A stretch of DNA of 64,000 nucleotides from Pseudomonadota bacterium. Lineage in GTDB: Bacteria > Pseudomonadota > Gammaproteobacteria > UBA9214. The translations under genes were made by a program, and so were the position numbers. The notes under the pieces were generated by a model, which saw only the letters and a list, made by a program, of their open reading frames with translations, was not told the origin of the DNA and made no database searches. Position 1 is the stretch's first letter. Every line of letters starts with the position of its first letter. Location of the stretch: the NCBI GenBank assembly GCA_041395565.1, contig JAWLAI010000007.1:186001-250000 (forward strand), written 5' to 3'. Positions 33,842 through 41,820 of this stretch are shown here, one piece after another.

Positions 33842-35247
33842 CAGCGACCTCCCTCCTCGATAGTGTGCTCGACGAGGGCGCGAGCCTGGTCTTCTTTTTC
33901 CTGAGCATCAGCCCGCTTATGTCCAGCATTCCAGACCAGCTCGTTGAGCTTAGCTTCGAGGGCACTGTCGCATCGGGGAATAAGCAGACGAGATACGTCT
34001 GGTGCCGACAGATGCGGAATGGAGCTCCCAGCGGCTGTCCGAATCAATTGCCGGTAACCGACATCAGTGAGGAATAGGTATGCGTAGAGGTAGCCTGGAA
34101 GAATCTGCGAGTTCTGCGCACTAAGCCTCAGTACGTCTACCGATACACAACCACCAGCAAAACGGCGGTCTGCCCAAACGCCACGACCGATGATGCCGCC
34201 TACCTGGCCACTCCGAGCAAGAAGCAGGTCGCCTTCCTGGGTCGCCCACTCACTTTCGTCCGGCAGTAGACGGCTGGACAGGAAACGCGTCGGCTCATAA
34301 CGTTGGCGGAAAATTTCGCCGCTGGTCAGAAACGGGGCACCGTACTCCTCATCAACAAAGACCTGTTTAAGCCGACCGGTTTCGCTAATCGCTATTCCGA
34401 GAGTTGAGAATTCATCCTTGCGTGTGACGCCAGCAATCAGCCGATCACTTTCTTGAGCAACAGCATCGTGGAAGGTTGCCTCCAGCCGCTTGAGAACCAG
34501 CGAAGAGGAAGCTGTCGAACACGAGAAGACCCGATGTGACAATGCCAGCTTTTCCGGGAAGCCAAAATGGTGATTGACCATCGAACCGGCAGTTTTGAGG
34601 AGATCGGTTGCTTGAACCCTCAACTCCGCTGCCCTTTGAACCAATTCGTTTGCTTGTTCTTCAATGTCGCCGAGTCTCGGGACAGGAAGGTCTGCGATGT
34701 GATGTGGTTCTATGTGCTGAATAATCGCCCCATAGGTACCAGACACCACAATTGGAACGCCGAATCGACTTGAAAGGTATGCGTAGAGGTAGCCTGGAGT
34801 GATCTTGGTAATGTCGGGCGCAACCCTCATGAAATGTTGTGAGCCCGCCATCCCTTTCATGTCCGAACGGGCATAAGCCATCCGTCCAATCGTTCCCGAA
34901 CAGGTAATAAGGGTCCATCCTTCATCAAGGACCAAGGCAGGATTCCCCTCAACCTGCTTTTTGGACAACAACGAAACATTAGATAAATCTGCGTCGAGAA
35001 TGTCTGTACTGCCAAGAAAGGGAACACCACTCGTTGGATCATCAACGTAAACGCGAGGAAACCTAGGGCCGTTAAAAATGCCACCATTATGTCCGGCGGT
35101 AAGACTCTTGAGAGCCTCATTCTCATGTCTCTTCAATAGTTCCTTTGCTTCGACTGCTCCTGACATGTAAGGACCGCAGTCAAGGCGACGACCATTGTTT
35201 TCAAGCCATGTGCTTGGAATCGCTCTGCACTGAAATTTTCTGCTCAT
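33841..35247 (-). CDS. Type I-like DNA specificity subunit (HsdS/MAD5-like)
   Basis: 468 residues in two similar halves, each a target-recognition domain with the HsdS landmarks: SGTIGRMAYARSDMKG, ITPGYLYAYLSSRFG, IIQHIEPHHIADLPVPRL in the first, and SGQVGGIIGRGVW, ILPGYLYAYLFLTDVGYRQL, SIPHLSAPDVSRLLIPR in the second, each followed by a helical spacer. The subunit selects the methylation target for the two N6-MTases upstream. Overlaps both neighbours by a few bases (ATGA/TGATG). Confidence 0.85.
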   Translation of the reverse strand: MSRKFQCRAIPSTWLENNGRRLDCGPYMSGAVEAKELLKRHENEALKSLTAGHNGGIFNGPRFPRVYVDDPTSGVPFLGSTDILDADLSNVSLLSKKQVEGNPALVLDEGWTLITCSGTIGRMAYARSDMKGMAGSQHFMRVAPDITKITPGYLYAYLSSRFGVPIVVSGTYGAIIQHIEPHHIADLPVPRLGDIEEQANELVQRAAELRVQATDLLKTAGSMVNHHFGFPEKLALSHRVFSCSTASSSLVLKRLEATFHDAVAQESDRLIAGVTRKDEFSTLGIAISETGRLKQVFVDEEYGAPFLTSGEIFRQRYEPTRFLSSRLLPDESEWATQEGDLLLARSGQVGGIIGRGVWADRRFAGGCVSVDVLRLSAQNSQILPGYLYAYLFLTDVGYRQLIRTAAGSSIPHLSAPDVSRLLIPRCDSALEAKLNELVWNAGHKRADAQEKEDQARALVEHTIEEGGR

Positions 35248-37268
35248 AACGTCACCTCGCCGGTTGCGCGGAATTCCTTGTATTTCTCTGCCACCAGCGG
35301 CAGCTCGTCATGAATCCGGCGATTGCGGCGCGTGGTCCGGCGGATTTCCACTTCACCACCTTCACGAACCCGCTCGATCACTTCCTCATCGAAAACCAGT
35401 TCTTCACCATCCGGGGCTCGCTGAAACAGGAGATTACCTCGGGCGTCGACACCGGCCCGATCCACCACGGCCATGAAGACCTTATATTCCGGGTGCTCGG
35501 TATTGATCAGCTCCTCCTGGCTGCGGCGACGCAGCACCAAAAGGCTGGGCAAGGCAGGCGTCAGACCGTACTCCTTCACGGTGACCTTGAACGGTTCTAC
35601 TGGAAGGTCAACCGAGGCCAGCACTTCGCAGTGTCGCAGTATCCACCAGCGAATGTACTCATCGCCCGGATTTCCTAAAACACCATCAGGAAGTAGGATG
35701 CCAACACGGCCAGTTCCAGGCTTGACCCAATGCAACGCACGTTCAATGAATAAAACCTCAGGCGGTACACCTCCTGTGTTGATGGCGCCTGAGTTGATGT
35801 AACCGTCACCGCCTTCTTCTTTGTTCCAGACCTTTCCAAGGTCATACTCAGAGAGAATTGATTCGTCGGCAATAACATCCTTTGTCGAGAACCAGGGGTT
35901 GAGCAGAACTATATCCATGCTGCCCAGTGACATGGCCGGGCGGGCGGCTTCGATGCCATCCAGCTCGCCGTCCGGGAAGGTGCGGGCATCGATGCGGAAC
36001 ACGCGGCCCGGATTGCCTGTTGTGAACAGCAGGTTCATGCGGCTGGCCACGGCCAGAAAGGGATCGATGTCGCAGCCCAGGGCATTACTGGCCGCCCAGG
36101 CGGCGGTTTCGTTTTGCGCCTGACGGATCTGTTCGTTGGTGGCCTCTTCGGTTGTGGTACCCATGGCCGCCAGTTTCTTCTTGAAGATGTGCGCGGCAGT
36201 CATGGCCAGAAAAGTGCCGGTACCGCTGGAGCAGTCCATGATGCGTTCGCCGGGTTGCGGATCGAGCATCTCCACCGCCATTTCGGCCACGTTGAGCGGC
36301 GTGGGATAGCGGCCCTCACGGCCGTCCATTACGCTGCGGGCGACTGCACGAAAGGCCCCGGTACGGTAACGGGGCTGGGTTTCGCTTAAGTTATAGCGGG
36401 CCAGCTCCATGACCACGCGGGCGGTCTCGTGGGATTCCAGCGTCAGATCCCAGCCACGGGTCAGCAGGTTCGGCTGCCAGGCCTTGGCGGCGGTAATAGA
36501 TTCGTTGATGCGCTGGGCAATGGCCTGTTGGCCCACCTCGGTGAAAGGCTCATCGCCCTTTATCCAGAACTTGCGCTCGCCGTTGGGCAGTGTCTCGTCA
36601 TGAATCTTGGCCAGCATCAGCACGGCCAACTGTTTGAAGGAATCCTTGTGGTCGAGTCCCAGATTGCGATTTAGATACTGGCGGCAACGCATCAGTGCAT
36701 CTTCGAGATCCTCCGCCTCGGCGCTGACCTGAATGACACCGCCGGTACGATCGAGATCGGTGGTGCGTTCGCCTGGAACCGGCCAGACACCGAGAGGCTT
36801 GGCGCGGACCTCGAAGCGGGTGCGCTCGACCTGGAACAGGAACTCTTCCTGACCGTTAGTCCACATGCCCAGCGTTGCGCCGGGAATCAACTCCAGCAGT
36901 TCCTTGAGCTCACGCAGGTCGGCGTCAGCCTCGGCAATGGAACGGAGCTTGTCGCGCTTCTTCTGATTCTTGCAGACGATAATCCGCTGCAGATTGTCGT
37001 TGTTATGCTCGGCATCGGGACGGAAAATCGCAATGTCGATACGCTTGCGTCCCTGACCGGGAATCTGCGGATTGTAGTTAACCTCCAGATCGTTTCTGTC
37101 AAAGCCGTAGCTCTCGATGAGCTGGCGCAGAACCTTCTGCATCAGCAGCTTCTTGGCCGAGGCGCTCTCCTTGTTGCCGGTCAGGATGTCGATGAAAAAG
37201 TTATCCGGGCCGCTCTCTTCGGCAGCACCCTGCTGATCATCATTGACGTCATCAATTTGATCGCTCAT
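35244..37268 (-). CDS. N6-adenine DNA methyltransferase-like subunit with degenerate NPWF motif
   Basis: 674 residues. The N-terminal 170 resemble the HsdR N-terminal nuclease fold without its catalytic residues (KRIDIAIFRPD, then IIVCKN where E-x-K is expected). The MTase core (about 200-600) has motif I as MDCSSGTGTFL (about 344) instead of DPACGTGGFL, and motif IV as IVLLNPWFS (about 457) instead of NPPF/Y. The altered motif IV suggests weak or no catalysis. It is paralogous to the upstream 689-aa MTase, with the same domain order. It probably forms an M-M'-S complex. Overlaps its neighbours by 4 nt on both sides. Confidence 0.8.
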   Translation of the reverse strand: MSDQIDDVNDDQQGAAEESGPDNFFIDILTGNKESASAKKLLMQKVLRQLIESYGFDRNDLEVNYNPQIPGQGRKRIDIAIFRPDAEHNNDNLQRIIVCKNQKKRDKLRSIAEADADLRELKELLELIPGATLGMWTNGQEEFLFQVERTRFEVRAKPLGVWPVPGERTTDLDRTGGVIQVSAEAEDLEDALMRCRQYLNRNLGLDHKDSFKQLAVLMLAKIHDETLPNGERKFWIKGDEPFTEVGQQAIAQRINESITAAKAWQPNLLTRGWDLTLESHETARVVMELARYNLSETQPRYRTGAFRAVARSVMDGREGRYPTPLNVAEMAVEMLDPQPGERIMDCSSGTGTFLAMTAAHIFKKKLAAMGTTTEEATNEQIRQAQNETAAWAASNALGCDIDPFLAVASRMNLLFTTGNPGRVFRIDARTFPDGELDGIEAARPAMSLGSMDIVLLNPWFSTKDVIADESILSEYDLGKVWNKEEGGDGYINSGAINTGGVPPEVLFIERALHWVKPGTGRVGILLPDGVLGNPGDEYIRWWILRHCEVLASVDLPVEPFKVTVKEYGLTPALPSLLVLRRRSQEELINTEHPEYKVFMAVVDRAGVDARGNLLFQRAPDGEELVFDEEVIERVREGGEVEIRRTTRRNRRIHDELPLVAEKYKEFRATGEVTL

Positions 37269-39334
37269 CGCACCGCCACCTTCTTGCTGGCCGATCCTTT
37301 CGCCCTACTCGCTGATTTCTTCTTGGCAGGTGCAAGTCCATCAAGTTCTGCATGAAATTCTCGGTACTTTTCAGCGATGACTGGCAAGTCGTTATCTTCA
37401 ACCTTCTCTTTGCGTGTAAGAACGCGCTTAACCCACTCACCCTTAATTCTGAACTTTTCTTCATGCTGACGAGGTTCGACGATTTCTTCGCCGTCGGGTG
37501 TGCGCTTGTATAGCTTGTTGCCACGACGGTCGAAACCAACCTTGTCCGCCACTGCCATAAATACCGGGTACTCCTCAATGCCGCCCAACGCCTCTGCGCG
37601 TTTTTCCTGTTCACTCTTGCGACGCAGAAACAGCAGGCTGGTGAGAATGTTGACATTGGCTTCGGCGATAAAAGCCTCCACGGGCAGATCGACGGAGGCC
37701 AATACTTGCGTTTCGCGCATAATCCACCAACGGATGTACTCCGCTGCCGGGTTACCCAAAACACCATCGGGCAGAACGATGCCTAAGCGTCCAGTGCCTG
37801 GTTTTAACCACTTGATACAGCGCTCTATGAAAAGGATCTCGGGCGCGACGCTGCCTTTAGGAACGCCAGTGTTGCGAAATCCACCTTCACCATCCGACTC
37901 CCAGTTATGGGCCAGCTCGTACTGCTCCAGGATGTGTTTGTCCGTGATTGGAATGTCTGAGCCGAACGGAGGATTCGTGGCAATGATATGGGCCGAGCCG
38001 AGTGGAATTTCTTTTTTGGCATTTGTTAGGTCTGCCAGGTGCCCCAAAGGGAATTCAAGCGAGTTGATATTGTAGATGTGACCACGGCCATCACCCGCCA
38101 GCACCATGTTCATCTGTGCGGCGCGGATCAAGAATGGATCGAAGTCGGCCCCGAAGACGTTGGCGGCCGCATACTCCTTCAAGCGTTCATGAACATTCAG
38201 GAATTCGGTACTGGTCTCATCACCAGGCGATGTATCCTGTTCCTCCCGGAATTTTTTCAACATATGCGCAAGTGTGGCAACCAGGAAACCGCCGGTGCCA
38301 CATGCAGGGTCCAGCAGTGTTTCGTTCTCTTTGGGATCGAGCATTTCCACGACCAACTTCACCACGCCCCGCGGCGTAAAGTATTGGCCTCGGTCGCCAC
38401 GTAGATTGACGCCCACCAGTTCCTGATAGGCGACACCCTTGGCATCCACATCGGTGCGGGTGAAATCGTATTTGGCCAGTTCCGAAACAATAAAAGCCAG
38501 AGCCCGGTCGGACAGGGTTATGTCTTCATTACCGCGAAAGATGTTCTTGTATTGTTTTTTGACTTCGGCGAAAAGCTCCTCAATTCGCGCCCTTATCTCT
38601 TTACGACCCTTAGAATCAAATTGTTCCTTGGGACCTGCCCAAAAACGGCGTTTCCAGGCTTTGCGCTGTTTCGCCCGCAGATTCTCGTCATGCATTTTGC
38701 AAAAAATGAGATACAGAAACTGCCAGAAGGCGGCATCCTTCGGCATACCCTCATTACCATGTATAAAGTTATGGCAGCGGCGAAAGGTAATTTTGAGCAT
38801 CTCGTTGTCTGCAACACGGGTATGCGCATCGGAAAAGACCTCTTTGGTGCCGACAGACTCTTCTGCCATCGGCCAATCGCCTATCGGGTTGCACTTCGTT
38901 TCGAATCGCTTTTTTTCCTTCTCGAGAAAAAAGAACTCGAGCCCGTTTGTCCACAACCCGTACTTAATGGCATCGACCTCTCGCATGATGCTCTCAAGTT
39001 CGTCGAGGTCCTTAGCAGCCTGGTCAAAGTCCCGTATACGCACGGCGTTCTTGCCAACATTGGGCTCAGGCCGGCAGATCGCAGCGCGACTTATGTTTTC
39101 AATCGTGTGCTCCTCGCCATGATGAAAAATAGCGACGTCCACTTTCTTGCGCCCACCGATTGAGAAATCCAGTTCCATGTCTTCCGGTGAAAAGCCGTAC
39201 TCATGAATCAGGGCACGTGCGACCCGCTGGCGTACTAGCTCTTTCTTGGTTTCCTTAATCGGTTCTCCGGATACATAGTCGAGCGTATATCCTGCAGCGA
39301 TTGTGTTCTCCGCCTGTTTCTTTTTCTTTCCCAT
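37265..39334 (-). CDS. N6-adenine DNA methyltransferase, active-looking (MAD2/HsdM-like)
   Basis: 689 residues. An N-terminal HsdR-N-like fold (KKVDVAIFHHGEEHTIENI) precedes an HsdM core with intact motif I (LLDPACGTGGFL, about 348) and motif IV (IIATNPPFGSDIP, about 456). The C-terminus is basic and Lys/Ala-rich. It modifies adenine at the site chosen by the S subunit, which would mark host DNA as self. First large gene of the operon, 30 nt after the HTH gene. Confidence 0.87.
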   Translation of the reverse strand: MGKKKKQAENTIAAGYTLDYVSGEPIKETKKELVRQRVARALIHEYGFSPEDMELDFSIGGRKKVDVAIFHHGEEHTIENISRAAICRPEPNVGKNAVRIRDFDQAAKDLDELESIMREVDAIKYGLWTNGLEFFFLEKEKKRFETKCNPIGDWPMAEESVGTKEVFSDAHTRVADNEMLKITFRRCHNFIHGNEGMPKDAAFWQFLYLIFCKMHDENLRAKQRKAWKRRFWAGPKEQFDSKGRKEIRARIEELFAEVKKQYKNIFRGNEDITLSDRALAFIVSELAKYDFTRTDVDAKGVAYQELVGVNLRGDRGQYFTPRGVVKLVVEMLDPKENETLLDPACGTGGFLVATLAHMLKKFREEQDTSPGDETSTEFLNVHERLKEYAAANVFGADFDPFLIRAAQMNMVLAGDGRGHIYNINSLEFPLGHLADLTNAKKEIPLGSAHIIATNPPFGSDIPITDKHILEQYELAHNWESDGEGGFRNTGVPKGSVAPEILFIERCIKWLKPGTGRLGIVLPDGVLGNPAAEYIRWWIMRETQVLASVDLPVEAFIAEANVNILTSLLFLRRKSEQEKRAEALGGIEEYPVFMAVADKVGFDRRGNKLYKRTPDGEEIVEPRQHEEKFRIKGEWVKRVLTRKEKVEDNDLPVIAEKYREFHAELDGLAPAKKKSASRAKGSASKKVAVR

Positions 39335-39364
39335 ATCAAACTCCGCTACAGTAGGTTGAATTCA

Positions 39365-39571
39365 TCATTGGCTACGGCCCCCACCCAGATCTTGTGTTGT
39401 GTTCTTCTGCTTCGCGATCCACTCGTCAATATCCTTCCGGGCGAATCGCCACTGGCCGCGGACCTTGAATGCGGGTAGTTCACCGGATTGCGCCATGGAA
39501 TAAATGGTCTTTTCACCGACCTTCAGCAACGCAGCAACGTCCTTGATTTTCAGCATTTCTTCATTTTGCAT
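39365..39571 (-). CDS. Excisionase/MerR-type helix-turn-helix regulator (MAD1-like)
   Basis: 68 residues from ATG 39571, set by a strong GGGAGAAAGG site just upstream; an ATG at 39607 in the same frame lacks one. The fold is the excisionase-type winged helix (LKIKDVAALLKVGEKTIYSM, then GQWRFARKDIDEWIA). As the first gene of the operon it likely autoregulates the defence genes. Divergent from the XRE regulator across a 150-bp AT-rich region. Confidence 0.78.
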   Translation of the reverse strand: MQNEEMLKIKDVAALLKVGEKTIYSMAQSGELPAFKVRGQWRFARKDIDEWIAKQKNTTQDLGGGRSQ

Positions 39572-39685
39572 GCCTTTCTCCCGGAAGCTGTTGACCTTAT
39601 ATCTCATGCGTTTATTGTGGTTATTCTTTTCGCTACTCGGGTAACTTTTCCATACTTTACCAAACTATACCAGATAAATTAACTG

Positions 39686-39714
39686 TTGCATAACACTAAA
39701 CAGTACTCTATATT
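39686..39714 (+). promoter_or_regulatory. Consensus-like sigma-70 promoter for the XRE-NTase-SLATT module, giving a leaderless transcript
   Basis: TTGCAT (39686-39691), 17 nt, TATATT (39709-39714). Start of transcription expected 7 nt later falls on the ATG at 39722, and no ribosome site precedes it. A GGTAA...TTACC inverted repeat upstream (about 39641-39662) could be an operator. Confidence 0.65.
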
Positions 39715-39721
39715 CTCCATT

Positions 39722-40099
39722 ATGAAAGCTTTTGGAGAAACTATTCGGGATTTGCGTAGCGCCCAAGACCTGGGCCTGCGTGAAACGGCGGGATTGGTGG
39801 GAATATCACCCGCCTACCTTAGCCGCATTGAACGCGGCAAAGAACGCCCGCCAAGTCCCGAGATTATCAAGGCGTTGGCAAAGACCCTCGCAGCCGATCC
39901 CGATGTGCTTTTCCGGCTCTCCTCCTCTACTGATCCGGAGATCGTTGACTACCTGCACGAGAACCCAGAAGCCATGAATCTGATTCGATACATCAAGGAA
40001 GCCGGACTTACGTCCCAGAGTATTGAACAATTAATGGGGACGGCAAAAGAGCTTTCGGACAACGATGAGACCAAACAGGGTCGAGTCAAAAATCGTTAA
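39722..40099 (+). CDS. XRE-family transcriptional regulator of the CD-NTase module
   Basis: 125 residues. Residues 5-60 form a Cro/CI helix-turn-helix (IRDLRSAQDLGLRETAGLVG, ISPAYLSRIERGKERPPSPE). The C-terminal part is helical and may dimerise. The ATG at 39722 coincides with the predicted transcript start. The CD-NTase gene begins 24 nt downstream, so the regulator is cotranscribed and probably represses its own promoter. Confidence 0.82.
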   Translation: MKAFGETIRDLRSAQDLGLRETAGLVGISPAYLSRIERGKERPPSPEIIKALAKTLAADPDVLFRLSSSTDPEIVDYLHENPEAMNLIRYIKEAGLTSQSIEQLMGTAKELSDNDETKQGRVKNR

Positions 40100-40123
40100 T
40101 GCAGATGTGAGCACCTTGAACGC

Positions 40124-40999
40124 ATGGGAGTCGGTGAAGATTTCAAATCGTTTTGTAACAACCTGGCTGTAACTAATAGGCAGTCAATATCGGATCGCTA
40201 TGAACTGATTACTCGCAGGTTTAACCTGGAGTTCTGGAATACTGATTCCCGCACCAGTCACAGCATTTACGCTGGTTCTTTTGGTAGAAATACTGCTACT
40301 GGGAAAACCAGTGATGTTGACATGATCTTCTGGCTGCCAGTTTCATACTACAACACCTACAATGCCTATTCCGGCAATGGACAGTCGGCGCTACTTCAGC
40401 TTGTAAGAAATGCGCTTCGTAAAACCTACCCTACAACACAAACCGGCGCTGATGGACAAGTGGTGGTCGTATCATTCCAAGACAACATAACTTTTGAGAT
40501 CCTGCCTGCCTTTGTTAACAGGGACGACAGCTTTACATACCCTGACTCAAATGGCGGAGGTTCTTGGAGAACTACCAATCCCCGCCCAGAAATATCCGAA
40601 ATCAACAGACTTGATAAGGAGTGCAACGGTAACCTAAAGAACCTATGCAAGATGGCAAGAGCTTGGAAGAAGAAATGGGACGTCCCGATCAGTGGTTTAT
40701 TGATCGACACGCTTGCCTATTACTTTATTCGTGGGTATGAATATCGTGACAAGTCATACTTGTATTACGACTTCATGAGTAGGGACTTTTTTGAGTATCT
40801 GCGATCACAGCCTACTGATAAACAGTACTGGTTATCTCCAGGTGCGAATCAATATGTATGGCGAAAGGGAGCGTTTGAATATAAGGCTCTAAGATGCAAG
40901 AACATTGCTGTCGAAGCGTGTAGCTACCAAAGTGAAACATACGGCTGGACTGCACGTCAGAAATGGAGGGAGGTTTATGGAACAGAATTCCCAACATAA
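40124..40999 (+). CDS. CD-NTase (SMODS-type cyclic oligonucleotide synthase)
   Basis: 291 residues. The nucleotidyltransferase site is GSFGRNTATGKTSDVDM (about 51-67: GS loop and D-x-D), with a third acidic position in ITFEILPAF (about 124, Glu rather than Asp). A helical C-terminal half follows. The family makes cyclic di- or trinucleotides on phage sensing in CBASS. The 3' end overlaps the SLATT gene by 23 nt. There are no Cap2/Cap3 genes, so this would be a type I (minimal) system. Confidence 0.83.
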   Translation: MGVGEDFKSFCNNLAVTNRQSISDRYELITRRFNLEFWNTDSRTSHSIYAGSFGRNTATGKTSDVDMIFWLPVSYYNTYNAYSGNGQSALLQLVRNALRKTYPTTQTGADGQVVVVSFQDNITFEILPAFVNRDDSFTYPDSNGGGSWRTTNPRPEISEINRLDKECNGNLKNLCKMARAWKKKWDVPISGLLIDTLAYYFIRGYEYRDKSYLYYDFMSRDFFEYLRSQPTDKQYWLSPGANQYVWRKGAFEYKALRCKNIAVEACSYQSETYGWTARQKWREVYGTEFPT

Positions 41000-41564
41000 C
41001 GTTGAAATGTCTGCCCTTGAATCACAGATAAGGGAATGTTTTGGCCGTGTAGTCTATACGACCAAAACTCACGAAAAGGACGCTGATCTTTGTATGCAGT
41101 GGCTTGGGCGAGTAAAGCTCGCACAGATTGTATTATCTGCATTGACGACAGGTGGTTTGGTGACGGTACTTATTGGAGAGCCGGAAACCAGCAAAATTGC
41201 CGCAGTAGTATCTGCCATCATATCTACAGTATTGCTCATCCTTAATGCATACATAAAAGACGTTGACCCTGGTCAACAAGCTGAGCAACACAAGAAGACC
41301 GCCACCGAGTTATGGAATATTCGCGAGTCTTACCTTTCATTACTTGCCGATCTTCGTGCCGTGGACGTGGATATGGGCCTTATCCGGGAAAAACGAGACG
41401 AACTACAGACCGAACTCGCCGGAATTTATTCATCAGCACCGCGGACAAGCCCCAAGGCCTATAAATATGCTGGGCAGGGTCTTAAATTGCGAGAAGAAAT
41501 GACGTTTTCAGATGATGAAATAGATAAGTTCTTACCCGCGACATTGCGAAAACAAGCCAATTGA
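40977..41564 (+). CDS. SLATT-domain two-transmembrane effector
   Basis: 195 residues from ATG 40977, with GGAGGGAGG just upstream. Two transmembrane helices (about 48-66 and 74-93) separated by a short loop, then a cytoplasmic helical domain (TELWNIRESYLSLLADLR). This is the SLATT layout, predicted to form membrane pores when triggered by a nucleotide signal. Coupling with the overlapping CD-NTase supports a membrane-depolarising abortive effector. Confidence 0.78.
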   Translation: MEQNSQHNVEMSALESQIRECFGRVVYTTKTHEKDADLCMQWLGRVKLAQIVLSALTTGGLVTVLIGEPETSKIAAVVSAIISTVLLILNAYIKDVDPGQQAEQHKKTATELWNIRESYLSLLADLRAVDVDMGLIREKRDELQTELAGIYSSAPRTSPKAYKYAGQGLKLREEMTFSDDEIDKFLPATLRKQAN

Positions 41565-41583
41565 GCGCTATCATTACATAGTG

Positions 41584-41820
41584 ATGGTTTACAAGAATAG
41601 AACAGTCGCCTACATATTTCGACTTAGCCGATTCGGCAAAGCCGCCATCCGTATATTGCTCAAGATTACCCTCAACACGATCAGCCTATTGGCCAGTAGT
41701 GCCAAGACCTCTGATTCAAACGACGCATCGGCGAACGCTGCGCGCGGCGGCGTACTCAACTACAGGACCGGCAAACTTGACGATGGCACGGACCCGGTCG
41801 GTTGGTACGAAAAGGACTAG
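41584..41820 (+). CDS. Small conserved ICE protein
   Basis: 78 residues from ATG 41584 (a GTG at 41581 precedes it). The C-terminus GGVLNYRTGKLDDGTDP, then VGWYEKD, is a pattern I recall from short proteins next to TraG_N in PFGI-1-type elements. It ends 4 nt inside the convergent TraG_N stop. It marks the junction between defence cargo and transfer cluster. Function unknown. Confidence 0.55.
   Translation: MVYKNRTVAYIFRLSRFGKAAIRILLKITLNTISLLASSAKTSDSNDASANAARGGVLNYRTGKLDDGTDPVGWYEKD

Noticed and set aside
32351..33904. Long + strand open frame (over 500 codons) opposite the NERD-kinase gene
   Set aside because: Antisense to a gene with clear NERD and kinase motifs; composition is that of a mirror frame and no start signal is present.
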